35,467 nucleotides of DNA from an uncultured Kiritimatiellota bacterium (GCA_934635385.1 CAKTZI010000040.1:1-35467); one strand, 5' to 3'. Shown: positions 25,336 through 31,527, counted from the stretch's first letter. Made by a program: numbers and translations. The notes: generated by a model not told the origin, from the sequence alone.

Positions 25336-26817
25336 GTGGGGACGAAGGGGCGAACCCATGCGCGCGCGCTGCTGCTGACGCCGCCGCTGCTGCAGACGAA
25401 CACGCCGTATCCGGCGACGATGCACCTGACGGGGTTCCTGCGCGCGCAGGGCTGCGACGTGCAGCAGCGCGACCTGTCCATCAAGGTCGTCCGCGACATC
25501 CTGCTCGCCTACGGCGACGAGACGACGGACGAGCTGCTGGAGTTCCTCGGCGGCCCCGCGCCGTGGGAGGAGAAGCGCGCGGCGAGCGAGGTCATCGACG
25601 AGCTGGCCTTGTGGATTCGCGACAACGTCGATCCCGAATTCGGCTTCTCGCGCTACGCCGAGCACCTGTGCGCGGCGGTCGAGGACTTCGGCGAGCTGGA
25701 GAAGCGGGTGCGCCGGCGCGGCGTCATGGATCGTCCGCTCGAACGCCACCTGAAGGCGGCGCTGGACGAGGCGAAGCCCGATGTCGTCGGCGTGGCCTGC
25801 CCCTTCCCCGGCACGCTCGTCGGCGCGTTCAAGATCGCGCGCTACGTGAAGCGGCACTGTCCGGGCGTGCGGCTCCTGCTCGGCGGCGGCTACGTCTCGA
25901 CGGAGCTTCGCGAAATGACGGACGAACGGCCGGGCCGCTATTTCGACGGGTTCCTCTTCGACGAGGGCTACGCGCCGATGCTGTGCGAGCTGACGGGGGC
26001 GTCGCCCGAAGCGGCGGCGGCCGTTCCGCCGTTCGTGCGCCCCTGCTACGACGGCATCGACTGGGACGACTACTTCGACGTCGTCGAGACGGACAACTTC
26101 GTCACGAACCTCTGGAATTCGGGCAAGTGGGTCAAGCTCGTCATGGCGCGCGGCTGCTACTGGCACAAGTGCGCGTTCTGCGACGTGCGGCTGCCCTACA
26201 TCGGCTGCTTCCGGATGCCGAAGGCGGCGGACATCGCCGACTGCCTAGAGGATTTTGTCCGGTCGAACGTCCGCTCCTTCCACTTCGTCGACGAGGCGAT
26301 GCCGCCGAAGCTCGTGAGCGAGGTGTGCGACGAGATCCTGACGCGCGGACTTGAGATCGAGTGGTGGGGCAACATCCGCTTCGACGCGGCGTTCACGCCG
26401 GCGCTCGCGAAGAAGATGGCGAGGGCGGGCTGCGTCTGCGTGACGGGCGGGCTCGAATGCGCGAACGACCGGCTGCTGAAGCTCATGAACAAGGGCATCA
26501 CGCTCGCCTCGGCCGAGAAGGTCCTGCGGGCGTTCCAGGGTGCGGAGATATTCGTCCATGCCTATCTCATGTACGACTTCCCGACCGAGACGAAAGCCGA
26601 GCAGAAGGAGGCCGAGCGGTACGTGAAGGGGCTCGCGAAGAAGGGGCTGATCCAGAGCTGCTTCTGGCATCGCTTCGCGCTGACGGTGCACAGCCCCATC
26701 GCGCGCGAGCCGGAGAAGTTCGGCCTCGTGGTCGAGCCGCCGCGCACGGGTCGGCGGGTCTTCGCGCGCAACGAGCTCGCGTTCACGTATCGGGGGAAGC
26801 GTTCGTCCGGTCAGTAA
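25336..26817 (+). CDS. B12-binding-type radical SAM protein
   Basis: 493 residues from a GTG start at 25336; the only nearby ATG (25358) is in another frame. The N-terminal region holds 'ALLLTPPLLQTNTPYPATMHLTGFL' and a Rossmann half with 'VVGVACPFPGTLVGAFKIA' and 'LLLGGGYVS', resembling the cobalamin-binding domain. The SAM domain has 'MARGCYWHKCAFCD', that is C-x4-C-x2-C rather than the usual C-x3-C-x2-C, then 'FHFVDEAMPP', 'WWGNIRFDAAFTP' and 'GGLECANDRLLKLMNKG'. Such proteins do methylations, ring contractions or other radical chemistry. Substrate unknown; it follows the AroB-like gene by 17 bases and may act in the same pathway. Confidence 0.75.
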   Translation: MGTKGRTHARALLLTPPLLQTNTPYPATMHLTGFLRAQGCDVQQRDLSIKVVRDILLAYGDETTDELLEFLGGPAPWEEKRAASEVIDELALWIRDNVDPEFGFSRYAEHLCAAVEDFGELEKRVRRRGVMDRPLERHLKAALDEAKPDVVGVACPFPGTLVGAFKIARYVKRHCPGVRLLLGGGYVSTELREMTDERPGRYFDGFLFDEGYAPMLCELTGASPEAAAAVPPFVRPCYDGIDWDDYFDVVETDNFVTNLWNSGKWVKLVMARGCYWHKCAFCDVRLPYIGCFRMPKAADIADCLEDFVRSNVRSFHFVDEAMPPKLVSEVCDEILTRGLEIEWWGNIRFDAAFTPALAKKMARAGCVCVTGGLECANDRLLKLMNKGITLASAEKVLRAFQGAEIFVHAYLMYDFPTETKAEQKEAERYVKGLAKKGLIQSCFWHRFALTVHSPIAREPEKFGLVVEPPRTGRRVFARNELAFTYRGKRSSGQ

Positions 26818-26929
26818 GGTGGTCGATTCGTCTTCGACAGAAGTTTCACGTCCTAGGACGCCTTGCTGCGGGCGAATCGCGCGATGCCCTGAAGGAACTG
26901 GCGACTGGACTCATACCGACTTGCCCGAT

Positions 26930-26959
26930 TTGACGGCGGTTGGCGGAAAGTGGTATAAT
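26930..26959 (+). promoter_or_regulatory. Strong promoter in the gap before the DGR island
   Basis: TTGACG at 26930-26935, an 18-base spacer, TATAAT at 26954-26959 preceded by GTGG. It is one of the best promoter matches in the window, yet no normal gene follows within 700 bases. Confidence 0.75.
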
Positions 26960-26985
26960 TCGACTGTTTCGTTGGTGGGAGAAGA

Positions 26986-27061
26986 TTTGAGTGAACGGAA
27001 GCAAGCGAGAAAACACGGGCGGGGCGCGGCGGTTGACGGCGCGGCGCGCAACGTGTGCTGA
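26986..27061 (+). CDS. Possible tiny ORF downstream of the orphan promoter
   Basis: A TTG (or GTG at 26990 in another frame) begins about 20 bases after the expected start point and is preceded by GGGAGAAG. The TTG frame reads LSERKQARKHGRGAAVDGAA followed by RNVC and a stop at 27059-27061, directly abutting a perfect hairpin. It is basic and has no family match I know. It may instead be part of a noncoding RNA; treat as a candidate only. Confidence 0.25.
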
Positions 27062-27082
27062 GACGCGCGAGAACGCGCGTCT
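27061..27082 (+). terminator. Perfect 9-bp hairpin (terminator-like)
   Basis: AGACGCGCG, loop AGAA, CGCGCGTCT. It directly follows the small ORF and lies about 100 bases after a strong promoter. No T-run follows (gtgggctt), so it may be a 3' stabilising stem rather than an intrinsic terminator. Confidence 0.5.
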
Positions 27083-27100
27083 GTGGGCTTGCGCCGAAAT

Positions 27101-27116
27101 CCCCCCCCCCCCCCCC
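27101..27116. repeat. Homopolymer of 16 C
   Basis: Sixteen consecutive C bases. Tracts like this are prone to slippage, both in the cell and in sequencing. No gene is evidently switched by it, as it lies after the hairpin and well before the next gene. Confidence 0.9.
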
Positions 27117-27298
27117 TATCAGCCCTAAGGCCTTGTAGAGCCTCTGAGTGGCCTTTCCGTGCGTTCTGTGAAGCGCCCGTGAACACGGGTGCGCTGGGGG
27201 GCGTTTTAACACAGAGCCGCTTCGCGGGGCAAGGGGAGTGTCGCGTGAGGAATGCTTCGCGTCATAGGCGAGTTTTCTTGCGCTCAGTCTATTATTTC

Positions 27299-27411
27299 AA
27301 CGCAAAGGTCGCAAAGGGTTTGACGCAAAGATCGCCAAGGCTTGCACGACAAGAAGTTTTTGGCGTCTTCGCGCTCTTTGCGTTTCTCCCCTTGGCGTTC
27401 TTTGCGTTAAA
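27299..27411. repeat. Imperfect inverted repeat of gcaaag units
   Basis: The left arm reads aacgcaaaggtcgcaaaggg and continues with gacgcaaagatcgccaagg. The right arm on the minus strand reads aacgcaaagaacgccaagg and continues with gagaaacgcaaagagcgcg. Together they could fold into a long imperfect hairpin. It resembles the dispersed 'gcaaag' repeats seen between genes in PVC and related genomes. Confidence 0.65.
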
Positions 27412-27553
27412 ACAGAGAGTGACCGCTGAAGGGGCGACGAGGTTGACAGATGGGCGTGAAGCGAACCTCCCTGTCGCCTCCGATCGCCCGGCCGCAGGCC
27501 GCTCTGTGTTAAAACAAAACTGTGTCGCTGAAGGAATGCTGAGGTGCGGTGGC

Positions 27554-27580
27554 TCACACGGAGCCACGGAGGCACGGAGA
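27554..27580 (+). repeat. Dispersed cacggag repeat
   Basis: 27 bases beginning TCACACGGAGCCACGGAG and ending CACGGAGA, matching the copies in murC-murB and at 32878-32904. It lies about 100 bases before the first gene of the DGR island. Confidence 0.85.
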
Positions 27581-27685
27581 GCGTGTGTGCGTGGAGATGT
27601 TGGAATTTCAAATCAAGTTCGTCGCGCCTCTGCGCCAAGGCGGCGGGCTGTGTCTTGGTGGCGTAGAAATAAGAGGAATCATACG

Positions 27686-28012
27686 ATGGAAGACATGAAA
27701 TGGATTACGCCTAAGGACTTGAAGCCTGGGCAAGAAAAGGTTGTGGTTTACAAAGGACCTAACGGCTCAGTTATTGTCCCTGATCCATCGTGGGATATGA
27801 CGGGGAATTTGTCGCGTGTGCCAGGAAGAATTCGAAAGCGTATCGATCATTACTCAAAGAATGGTTTTACGAAAAGGCAGGATATCGTTGATTCCAATAC
27901 ACCTGTTGGGTCGAAGATTTCATCTGACATAAAGAATCAGGGCTATTCGATAGATGATAGACAGGTGACATTTTCAGAAGAGACCGATTGGCATGGGAGT
28001 TTAATTATATGA
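27686..28012 (+). CDS. Unknown 108-residue protein at the head of the DGR island
   Basis: I do not recognise this protein. It starts at ATG 27686 with AAGAGGA at 27671-27677 upstream. The N-terminal half reads 'MEDMKWITPKDLKPGQEKV' and then 'YKGPNGSVIVPDPSWDM'; a basic middle ('RVPGRIRKRIDHYSKNGF') is followed by an acidic tail. There is no signal peptide or membrane segment. Its stop overlaps the start of the nuclease gene (ATGA at 28009-28012), so the two are translationally coupled and may form a pair, for example an effector and its partner. The DNA is distinctly less GC-rich than the housekeeping block, suggesting recent acquisition. Function is not known. Confidence 0.6.
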   Translation: MEDMKWITPKDLKPGQEKVVVYKGPNGSVIVPDPSWDMTGNLSRVPGRIRKRIDHYSKNGFTKRQDIVDSNTPVGSKISSDIKNQGYSIDDRQVTFSEETDWHGSLII

Positions 28013-28668
28013 GGGGGGGTAGGGTGAAGAAGAAATTGATAGATAATCTTGGGCGGCAGAAATGGGGTTTCCTTCGCGAAACTGCCAAGAAAGCGAAATC
28101 GGCAGGGGTTGATCCTGTGACGGGATTGCACCGCACGGGGCTTGAAAAGTATCTCGAGGTGATCTTCCCAAATGTTCATGATTGGGTTCATGACAAAGGC
28201 ATTGCTAAGGCGAAGGTTGGGACTGTTGGCTACAGACGTTGGCGACCAGACTACCGCAGTGAAAGCCGTAAACTTATTGTTGAGTTTGATGGCCTTCAGC
28301 ATTATACGGATCAAAAGATCATAAAGTGTGACGCAGAAAAGGATGTCTGGTATAAGCGGTTAGGGTACAAGGTTGTTAGGATTCCTTATTTCATACAATT
28401 GACCAATAGGGCCGTTAAGAAGTTGTTTGGGGTTACGGTTGACGAGCCGTTGTTTAATGTCAGATTTCCGTCATTAGGTGCAGGACGAGGGTCTCCCGTA
28501 AATCTTTGTCGTGCGGGCATAAACAGAATGGCAAGAGAATTTGCACAGTTCCCAGACCAATACGAGATTAACGTTAAAGCCCTAAAAACACATGCCGGCA
28601 AATGTGTGCGGGGTGTGAAATGCCTTGAAAGTACATATAAAAAGATAACACAGAAAACGACAAAATGA
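28009..28668 (+). CDS. DUF559/Vsr-like PD-(D/E)XK endonuclease
   Basis: 219 residues from ATG 28009, with GGGAG at 27995-27999. The core 'RWRPDYRSESRKLIVEFDG' followed by 'LQHYTD' gives Asp81, Glu92, Asp94 and His98, the arrangement of the DUF559/very-short-patch-repair endonuclease fold; 'YKRLGYKVVRIPYF' is the usual following helix and strand. A basic N-terminus and C-terminal tail could bind DNA. Family members nick or cut DNA, but the substrate here is unknown. It overlaps the unknown protein upstream (ATGA) and its stop codon overlaps an ATG of the DGR target frame (28665-28668). Base composition is AT-richer than the rest of the window. It may be cargo or an accessory of the retroelement; this link is inference. 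Confidence 0.65.
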   Translation: MRGGRVKKKLIDNLGRQKWGFLRETAKKAKSAGVDPVTGLHRTGLEKYLEVIFPNVHDWVHDKGIAKAKVGTVGYRRWRPDYRSESRKLIVEFDGLQHYTDQKIIKCDAEKDVWYKRLGYKVVRIPYFIQLTNRAVKKLFGVTVDEPLFNVRFPSLGAGRGSPVNLCRAGINRMAREFAQFPDQYEINVKALKTHAGKCVRGVKCLESTYKKITQKTTK

Positions 28669-28676
28669 GGTTGCAA

Positions 28677-29852
28677 ATGAATAGTAAAGCAAAGATGGTA
28701 TCCTTTGGAATTGGTGTTGCCTTGTGTGCGCTGAATGCGGTTTCTGCAACAATTGAAAACGTTGTGGCGCGGCAGCGGTACCCGTGGAATGGGAAGGTTG
28801 ACATTTCGTTTGAGGTGGTTGGCGACCCAGCGGCGGATCTGCCTGATGGGAAGGTCGCTGACCTGTCGGTCGAAATGACGGACAAGGCGACGGGCAAGAG
28901 ATACGTTGCGACGAATCTGACGGGCGACACCGAGCCGACCGAAGGAAGCCATCGTGTCATTTGGGACATGACAGCGCAAGGCGTTGGAATCGTTGCGGCT
29001 GAAGCTGTGTTCACGGTGGCCTGCCTCTCGAAAGACCCGCTCTATCGTGTCATTGACGTTTCGGGTGGCTCAACAGCCGAGCAGTACCCTGTGTCACTTC
29101 TCAATGCTGTTCCGGATGGAGGTTGGAGCGATGAATACAAGACAAGCAAAATAGTCTTGCGGCGTATCGACGGAACGGACGGTATTTATTATGCGGGGGT
29201 CTTTCAGATTACGGGCGCGCAGTGGGACAAGGTGATGGGCGGTACCAGCAGTAGCACCAACCCGAAGAATTACGTTTCCTATAATTCGATTCGCGGTGAC
29301 GCAGGAACGTATGACTGGTCAACTTCGACGAAGGTTGACGCAACAAGTTTCATCGGCAAGTTGCGGCAAATGACGGGTCTCACAACGCTTGACTTGCCAA
29401 GCGAAGCCGAATGGGAATACGCAGCACGTGCGGGCGTGACGACCAAATGGCTGTGCGGTGACAGCGAGTCGGGGTTGGGGAAGTATGCTTGGTACAGTTC
29501 CAATAGCGGCAATTCAACGCACCCTGTCGGTGAACTCTTACCTAACGCATGGGGACTTTGCGATGTGCACGGAAACGTGTGGGAGTGGTGCTTGGATCGC
29601 TATTCGAGCGGCGATTCCTACCGGGTGCTGCGCGGCGGCTCGTACTACGACGATGCGTCGGACGGCGCCTTTGCCTATCGGAGCTCCGAGCAACCCGTCC
29701 TACCGGAGCAGCCGCTACGGGTTCCGCTTGTGCTGCCGCCCAGGATCGAACTAAGTTCCATGCTCAATGCACAGAACAGAAAAGCACGTGGAAAGGAGCG
29801 AACGAGCGAATCTGCGCCGGAGGCGCATGAGCGAGTGAGCGACGCGGCATGA
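28677..29852 (+). CDS. DGR target: secreted FGE/SUMF1-type C-type-lectin-fold protein (frameshifted in VR)
   Basis: Start chosen at ATG 28677, with GAGG at 28667-28670; an ATG at 28665 also exists. Residues 1-24 are a signal peptide (MNSKAKMVSFGIGVALCALN). Residues about 25-115 form a sandwich seen in similar PVC proteins ('RQRYPWNGKVDISFEV'). From about residue 130 it is a formylglycine-generating-enzyme/sulfatase-modifying domain ('YYAGVFQITGAQWDKVMG', 'LPSEAEWEYAARAG', 'HGNVWEWCLDR', 'YRVLRGGSY'), the fold used by many DGR targets. The VR begins at Ser311. One extra G near 29690 (residue 338) shifts the frame: as sequenced it is 391 residues ending at 29852, overlapping the RT start. Without it the protein would end 'NPSYRSSRYGFRLCCRPGSN' at the TAA 29752-29754, 358 residues. 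Confidence 0.85.
   Translation: MNSKAKMVSFGIGVALCALNAVSATIENVVARQRYPWNGKVDISFEVVGDPAADLPDGKVADLSVEMTDKATGKRYVATNLTGDTEPTEGSHRVIWDMTAQGVGIVAAEAVFTVACLSKDPLYRVIDVSGGSTAEQYPVSLLNAVPDGGWSDEYKTSKIVLRRIDGTDGIYYAGVFQITGAQWDKVMGGTSSSTNPKNYVSYNSIRGDAGTYDWSTSTKVDATSFIGKLRQMTGLTTLDLPSEAEWEYAARAGVTTKWLCGDSESGLGKYAWYSSNSGNSTHPVGELLPNAWGLCDVHGNVWEWCLDRYSSGDSYRVLRGGSYYDDASDGAFAYRSSEQPVLPEQPLRVPLVLPPRIELSSMLNAQNRKARGKERTSESAPEAHERVSDAA
29607..29743 (+). repeat. DGR variable repeat (VR)
   Basis: 137 bases matching TR 30830-30965 (offset 1223, then 1222 after the insertion). Seventeen mismatches are at TR adenines: ten A to G, five A to T, two A to C, altering 15 codons, mostly AAC. One T to G difference lies at 29664, and an extra base lies at about 29690. 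The last stretch (29721-29742) is identical to TR except at one A. After 29743 the sequences diverge (ggatcg against gcatgg), as for IMH versus IMH*. Confidence 0.93.
29812..29826 (+). other. Small perfect hairpin between VR and the RT start
   Basis: TGCGCC-GGA-GGCGCA, a 6-bp stem lying about 70 bases past VR and 22 bases before the RT ATG. DGRs of the Bordetella type use a hairpin just after VR for homing, but this one is farther away and shorter, so it could equally be a translation-control element for the RT. Confidence 0.35.
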
Positions 29853-31084
29853 AGCGGGTCGGCAACATCTTCGGCGCGGTGGTCGAGCGCGACAATCTGC
29901 GAGATGCCTTTCTCAAGGCGTCACGCGGAAAGCGCAGCCATGCCGACCAGCGACGCTATGCCGTGAACCTGACGGACGAGATCGAGCGGCTGCGCACGGG
30001 GCTCTTGAACCTCGACTTTCCTGTCGGCGACTATTCGCACTTCATGATTCACGACCCCAAGGAGCGCGAGATTTCGGTTGCGCCGTTTGCGGAACGTGTG
30101 CTGCACCATGCCCTGATGAACGTGTGCGAGCCGTACTTCGACCGCTGGCTCATCGCCGACACGTACGCCTGCCGTCGCGGCAAGGGGCAGCTTCGTGCCG
30201 TCGCCCGTGCGGCGTTGTTCGCGTCGCGCCATGCGTGGTTCCTGAAGTGCGACTTCCGCAAGTTCTTCGACTCGATTCCGCACGAGGGGCTGAAGCGGAT
30301 GGTGTCGCGCAAGTTCAAGGATCCGTTCGTGGTCGCCTGGTTCGCGCGCATCGTCGGCGGCTACGAGAAGACGCCGGGCCGGGGGCTGCCCATCGGCAAC
30401 CTGACGAGCCAGCACTTGGCGAACCTGTACCTCGATCCGCTTGACCGCCTCTGTCAGGGGGCGTATGTGCGGTACATGGACGACTTCGTGCTGTGGGGCG
30501 ATTCGAAGGATGACCTGAAGCGGAAGCGCGACGGGACCGTCGCCTTTGCGCGCGATCACCTCGGACTGGAGCTGAAGGGCGTGCCGTTCATCAACCGAAC
30601 CGCGCTTGGCATGGACTTTCTCGGCCTACGGGTGTTTCCGGGGCGCATTCGCCTTTCGGCGACTTCCCGCAAGCGGTTCGTGCGCAAGGCCGATGCCTAC
30701 GCGCGTGATTTGGCGGAAGGTACGATGGACGCGGCGACGTATCAGCGACGCATCACCTCCCTGACGGCGTTCGTCGCGGCGGCGGACTCGCGCGGCTTCC
30801 GTCAGCGGTATTTTCGGGCACATCCCATCAGCGGCAATTCCAACCGGGTGCTACGCGGCGGCTCGTACAACAACGATGCGTCGAACTGCGCCTTTGCCTA
30901 TCGGAACAACAACAACCCGTCCAACCAGAACAGCAACAACGGGTTCCGCTTGTACTGCCGCCCAGCATGGAACGACAGGTTCGATCCCGGGACGTGTCCT
31001 GTTTCCGGCGACGGAACGAATGACGGAATCCGACCCGACGCCAGTAGCGCGTGTCGAACGCTTCGGGAAGGAGGTTTCGCATGA
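29849..31084 (+). CDS. DGR reverse transcriptase, reading frame continuing through TR
   Basis: 411 residues. 'FLKCDFRKFFDSIPH' has the first catalytic Asp135; 'GLPIGNLTSQHLANLYL' contains the DGR-specific motif IGNLTSQ at residues 182-188, where most RTs have a QGxxxSP type; 'YVRYMDDFVLWG' has catalytic Asp211 and Asp212; 'MDFLGLRVFPGRIRLS' is the thumb entry. The ordinary RT ends near residue 328. The frame then runs through TR, giving residues about 328-372 rich in Asn ('AYRNNNNPSNQNSNNGFRL'), the unmutated image of the target's binding site, and continues to a stop overlapping the HRDC start. No strong ribosome site precedes ATG 29849; its start overlaps the (frameshifted) target stop. Whether the tail is made is unknown. 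Confidence 0.92.
   Translation: MKRVGNIFGAVVERDNLRDAFLKASRGKRSHADQRRYAVNLTDEIERLRTGLLNLDFPVGDYSHFMIHDPKEREISVAPFAERVLHHALMNVCEPYFDRWLIADTYACRRGKGQLRAVARAALFASRHAWFLKCDFRKFFDSIPHEGLKRMVSRKFKDPFVVAWFARIVGGYEKTPGRGLPIGNLTSQHLANLYLDPLDRLCQGAYVRYMDDFVLWGDSKDDLKRKRDGTVAFARDHLGLELKGVPFINRTALGMDFLGLRVFPGRIRLSATSRKRFVRKADAYARDLAEGTMDAATYQRRITSLTAFVAAADSRGFRQRYFRAHPISGNSNRVLRGGSYNNDASNCAFAYRNNNNPSNQNSNNGFRLYCRPAWNDRFDPGTCPVSGDGTNDGIRPDASSACRTLREGGFA
30830..30965 (+). repeat. DGR template repeat (TR)
   Basis: 136 bases within the 3' part of the RT reading frame and in the same phase as the target. It is packed with AAC codons, each of which can be changed to fifteen codons by mutation at the two A positions. 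The 3' end gttccgcttgtactgccgcc is GC-rich and is conserved in VR. Downstream, gcatggaac differs from VR's ggatcgaac, as expected for IMH* versus IMH. Confidence 0.93.
31068..31074 (+). promoter_or_regulatory. Ribosome site deciding the HRDC start
   Basis: AAGGAGG lies six bases before ATG 31081, favouring that start over an in-frame ATG at 31051. The site is inside the last codons of the RT frame, and the ATG overlaps the RT stop codon. Confidence 0.8.
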
Positions 31085-31527
31085 TGCGGTTCAGGACGTT
31101 TGCCGTCGGGTGCGAGGCGGACTGTGCGGAACTGAATGCCTTTCTGTCCGCGCATCGGGTCTTGCGCACGGAGCACCAGTTCGAGAACGGGCGGTGGTGT
31201 TTCCTTGTCGAGTACGACGAGCGCGGCGAAGGGCCGTTGGGGCGTCTGGGGCGCGGGCCGAAGGTCGATTACCGTGAAGTCCTGAGCGAGGACGATTTCG
31301 CGGTGTTCGCCAAGCTGCGCGACGTGCGCAAGCGGTTAGCGGAGGCCGAGGGCGTGGCGGTGTTCGCCGTGGCGACGAACGAGCAGCTGGCGCAGTTCGT
31401 GCGCGAGCGGGTGCGTGACGCGACGGGGCTGAAGGCGGTCGCGGGCTTCGGCGCGGCGCGTGCCGAGAAGTACGGCGAGGCGTTCCTGAAGGTCTTGGCT
31501 GAAGACGCGAAAGGAGGGGAAGAGTGA
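31081..31527 (+). CDS. HRDC-domain DGR accessory protein
   Basis: 148 residues. The C-terminal half ('KLRDVRKRLAEAEGVAVFAV', 'NEQLAQFVRERV', 'LKAVAGFGAARAEKYGEAFLKVL') is a full HRDC domain, a helical nucleic-acid-binding unit. The N-terminal half ('RTFAVGCEADCAELNAFLS', 'EHQFENGRWCFLVEYDE') matches the extension typical of HRDC proteins that accompany DGR reverse transcriptases in place of Avd. It probably binds the RT or the template RNA during mutagenic reverse transcription. It overlaps the RT frame by four bases and has its own strong ribosome site. Family assignment is firm; the mechanistic role is inferred from Avd. Confidence 0.85.
   Translation: MMRFRTFAVGCEADCAELNAFLSAHRVLRTEHQFENGRWCFLVEYDERGEGPLGRLGRGPKVDYREVLSEDDFAVFAKLRDVRKRLAEAEGVAVFAVATNEQLAQFVRERVRDATGLKAVAGFGAARAEKYGEAFLKVLAEDAKGGEE

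Larger units (their letters stand above)
26818..27685. other. Gene-poor stretch with promoter, hairpin, poly-C tract and repeat debris
   Basis: No convincing protein gene of normal size. In order: a perfect 12-base palindrome CGTCCTAGGACG (26849-26860); a strong promoter (26930-26959); a possible 24-codon ORF (26986-27061); a perfect hairpin (27061-27082); a run of 16 C (27101-27116); an imperfect inverted repeat built of gcaaag units (27299-27411); several 'ttaacacagag'-like pieces; and a cacggag repeat (27554-27580). Longer reading frames cross it but run through repeats and look accidental. It separates the housekeeping block from the DGR island. Confidence 0.7.
28677..31527 (+). mobile_element. 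Diversity-generating retroelement (target, RT, TR, HRDC accessory)
   Basis: Four parts in the same orientation: target gene with VR, reverse transcriptase, TR inside the RT reading frame, and an HRDC accessory gene. VR and TR align over about 136 bases with 17 substitutions at TR adenines, one non-adenine difference and one extra base in VR. Adenine-specific change, a shared GC-rich 3' end (candidate initiation-of-mutagenic-homing site) that then diverges, and the DGR-type RT motif IGNLTSQ are the family hallmarks. The RNA copy of TR is reverse-transcribed with errors at A and replaces VR, diversifying a secreted ligand-binding protein. Confidence 0.92.

Noticed and set aside
26849..26860. 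Perfect palindrome CGTCCTAGGACG after the radical SAM gene as a terminator
   Set aside because: No loop and no T-run; a 12-base palindrome may be a protein site, but nothing supports a specific function.
27083..27685. In-frame upstream extension of the unknown 108-residue protein
   Set aside because: The extension passes through the poly-C tract and several repeats, and has no plausible ribosome site. ATG 27686 with AAGAGGA upstream is better supported.
28009..31084. Retron or group II intron instead of a DGR
   Set aside because: The RT has the DGR motif IGNLTSQ and an adenine-substituted TR/VR pair; no intron domains, maturase or msr/msd-like structure is visible.
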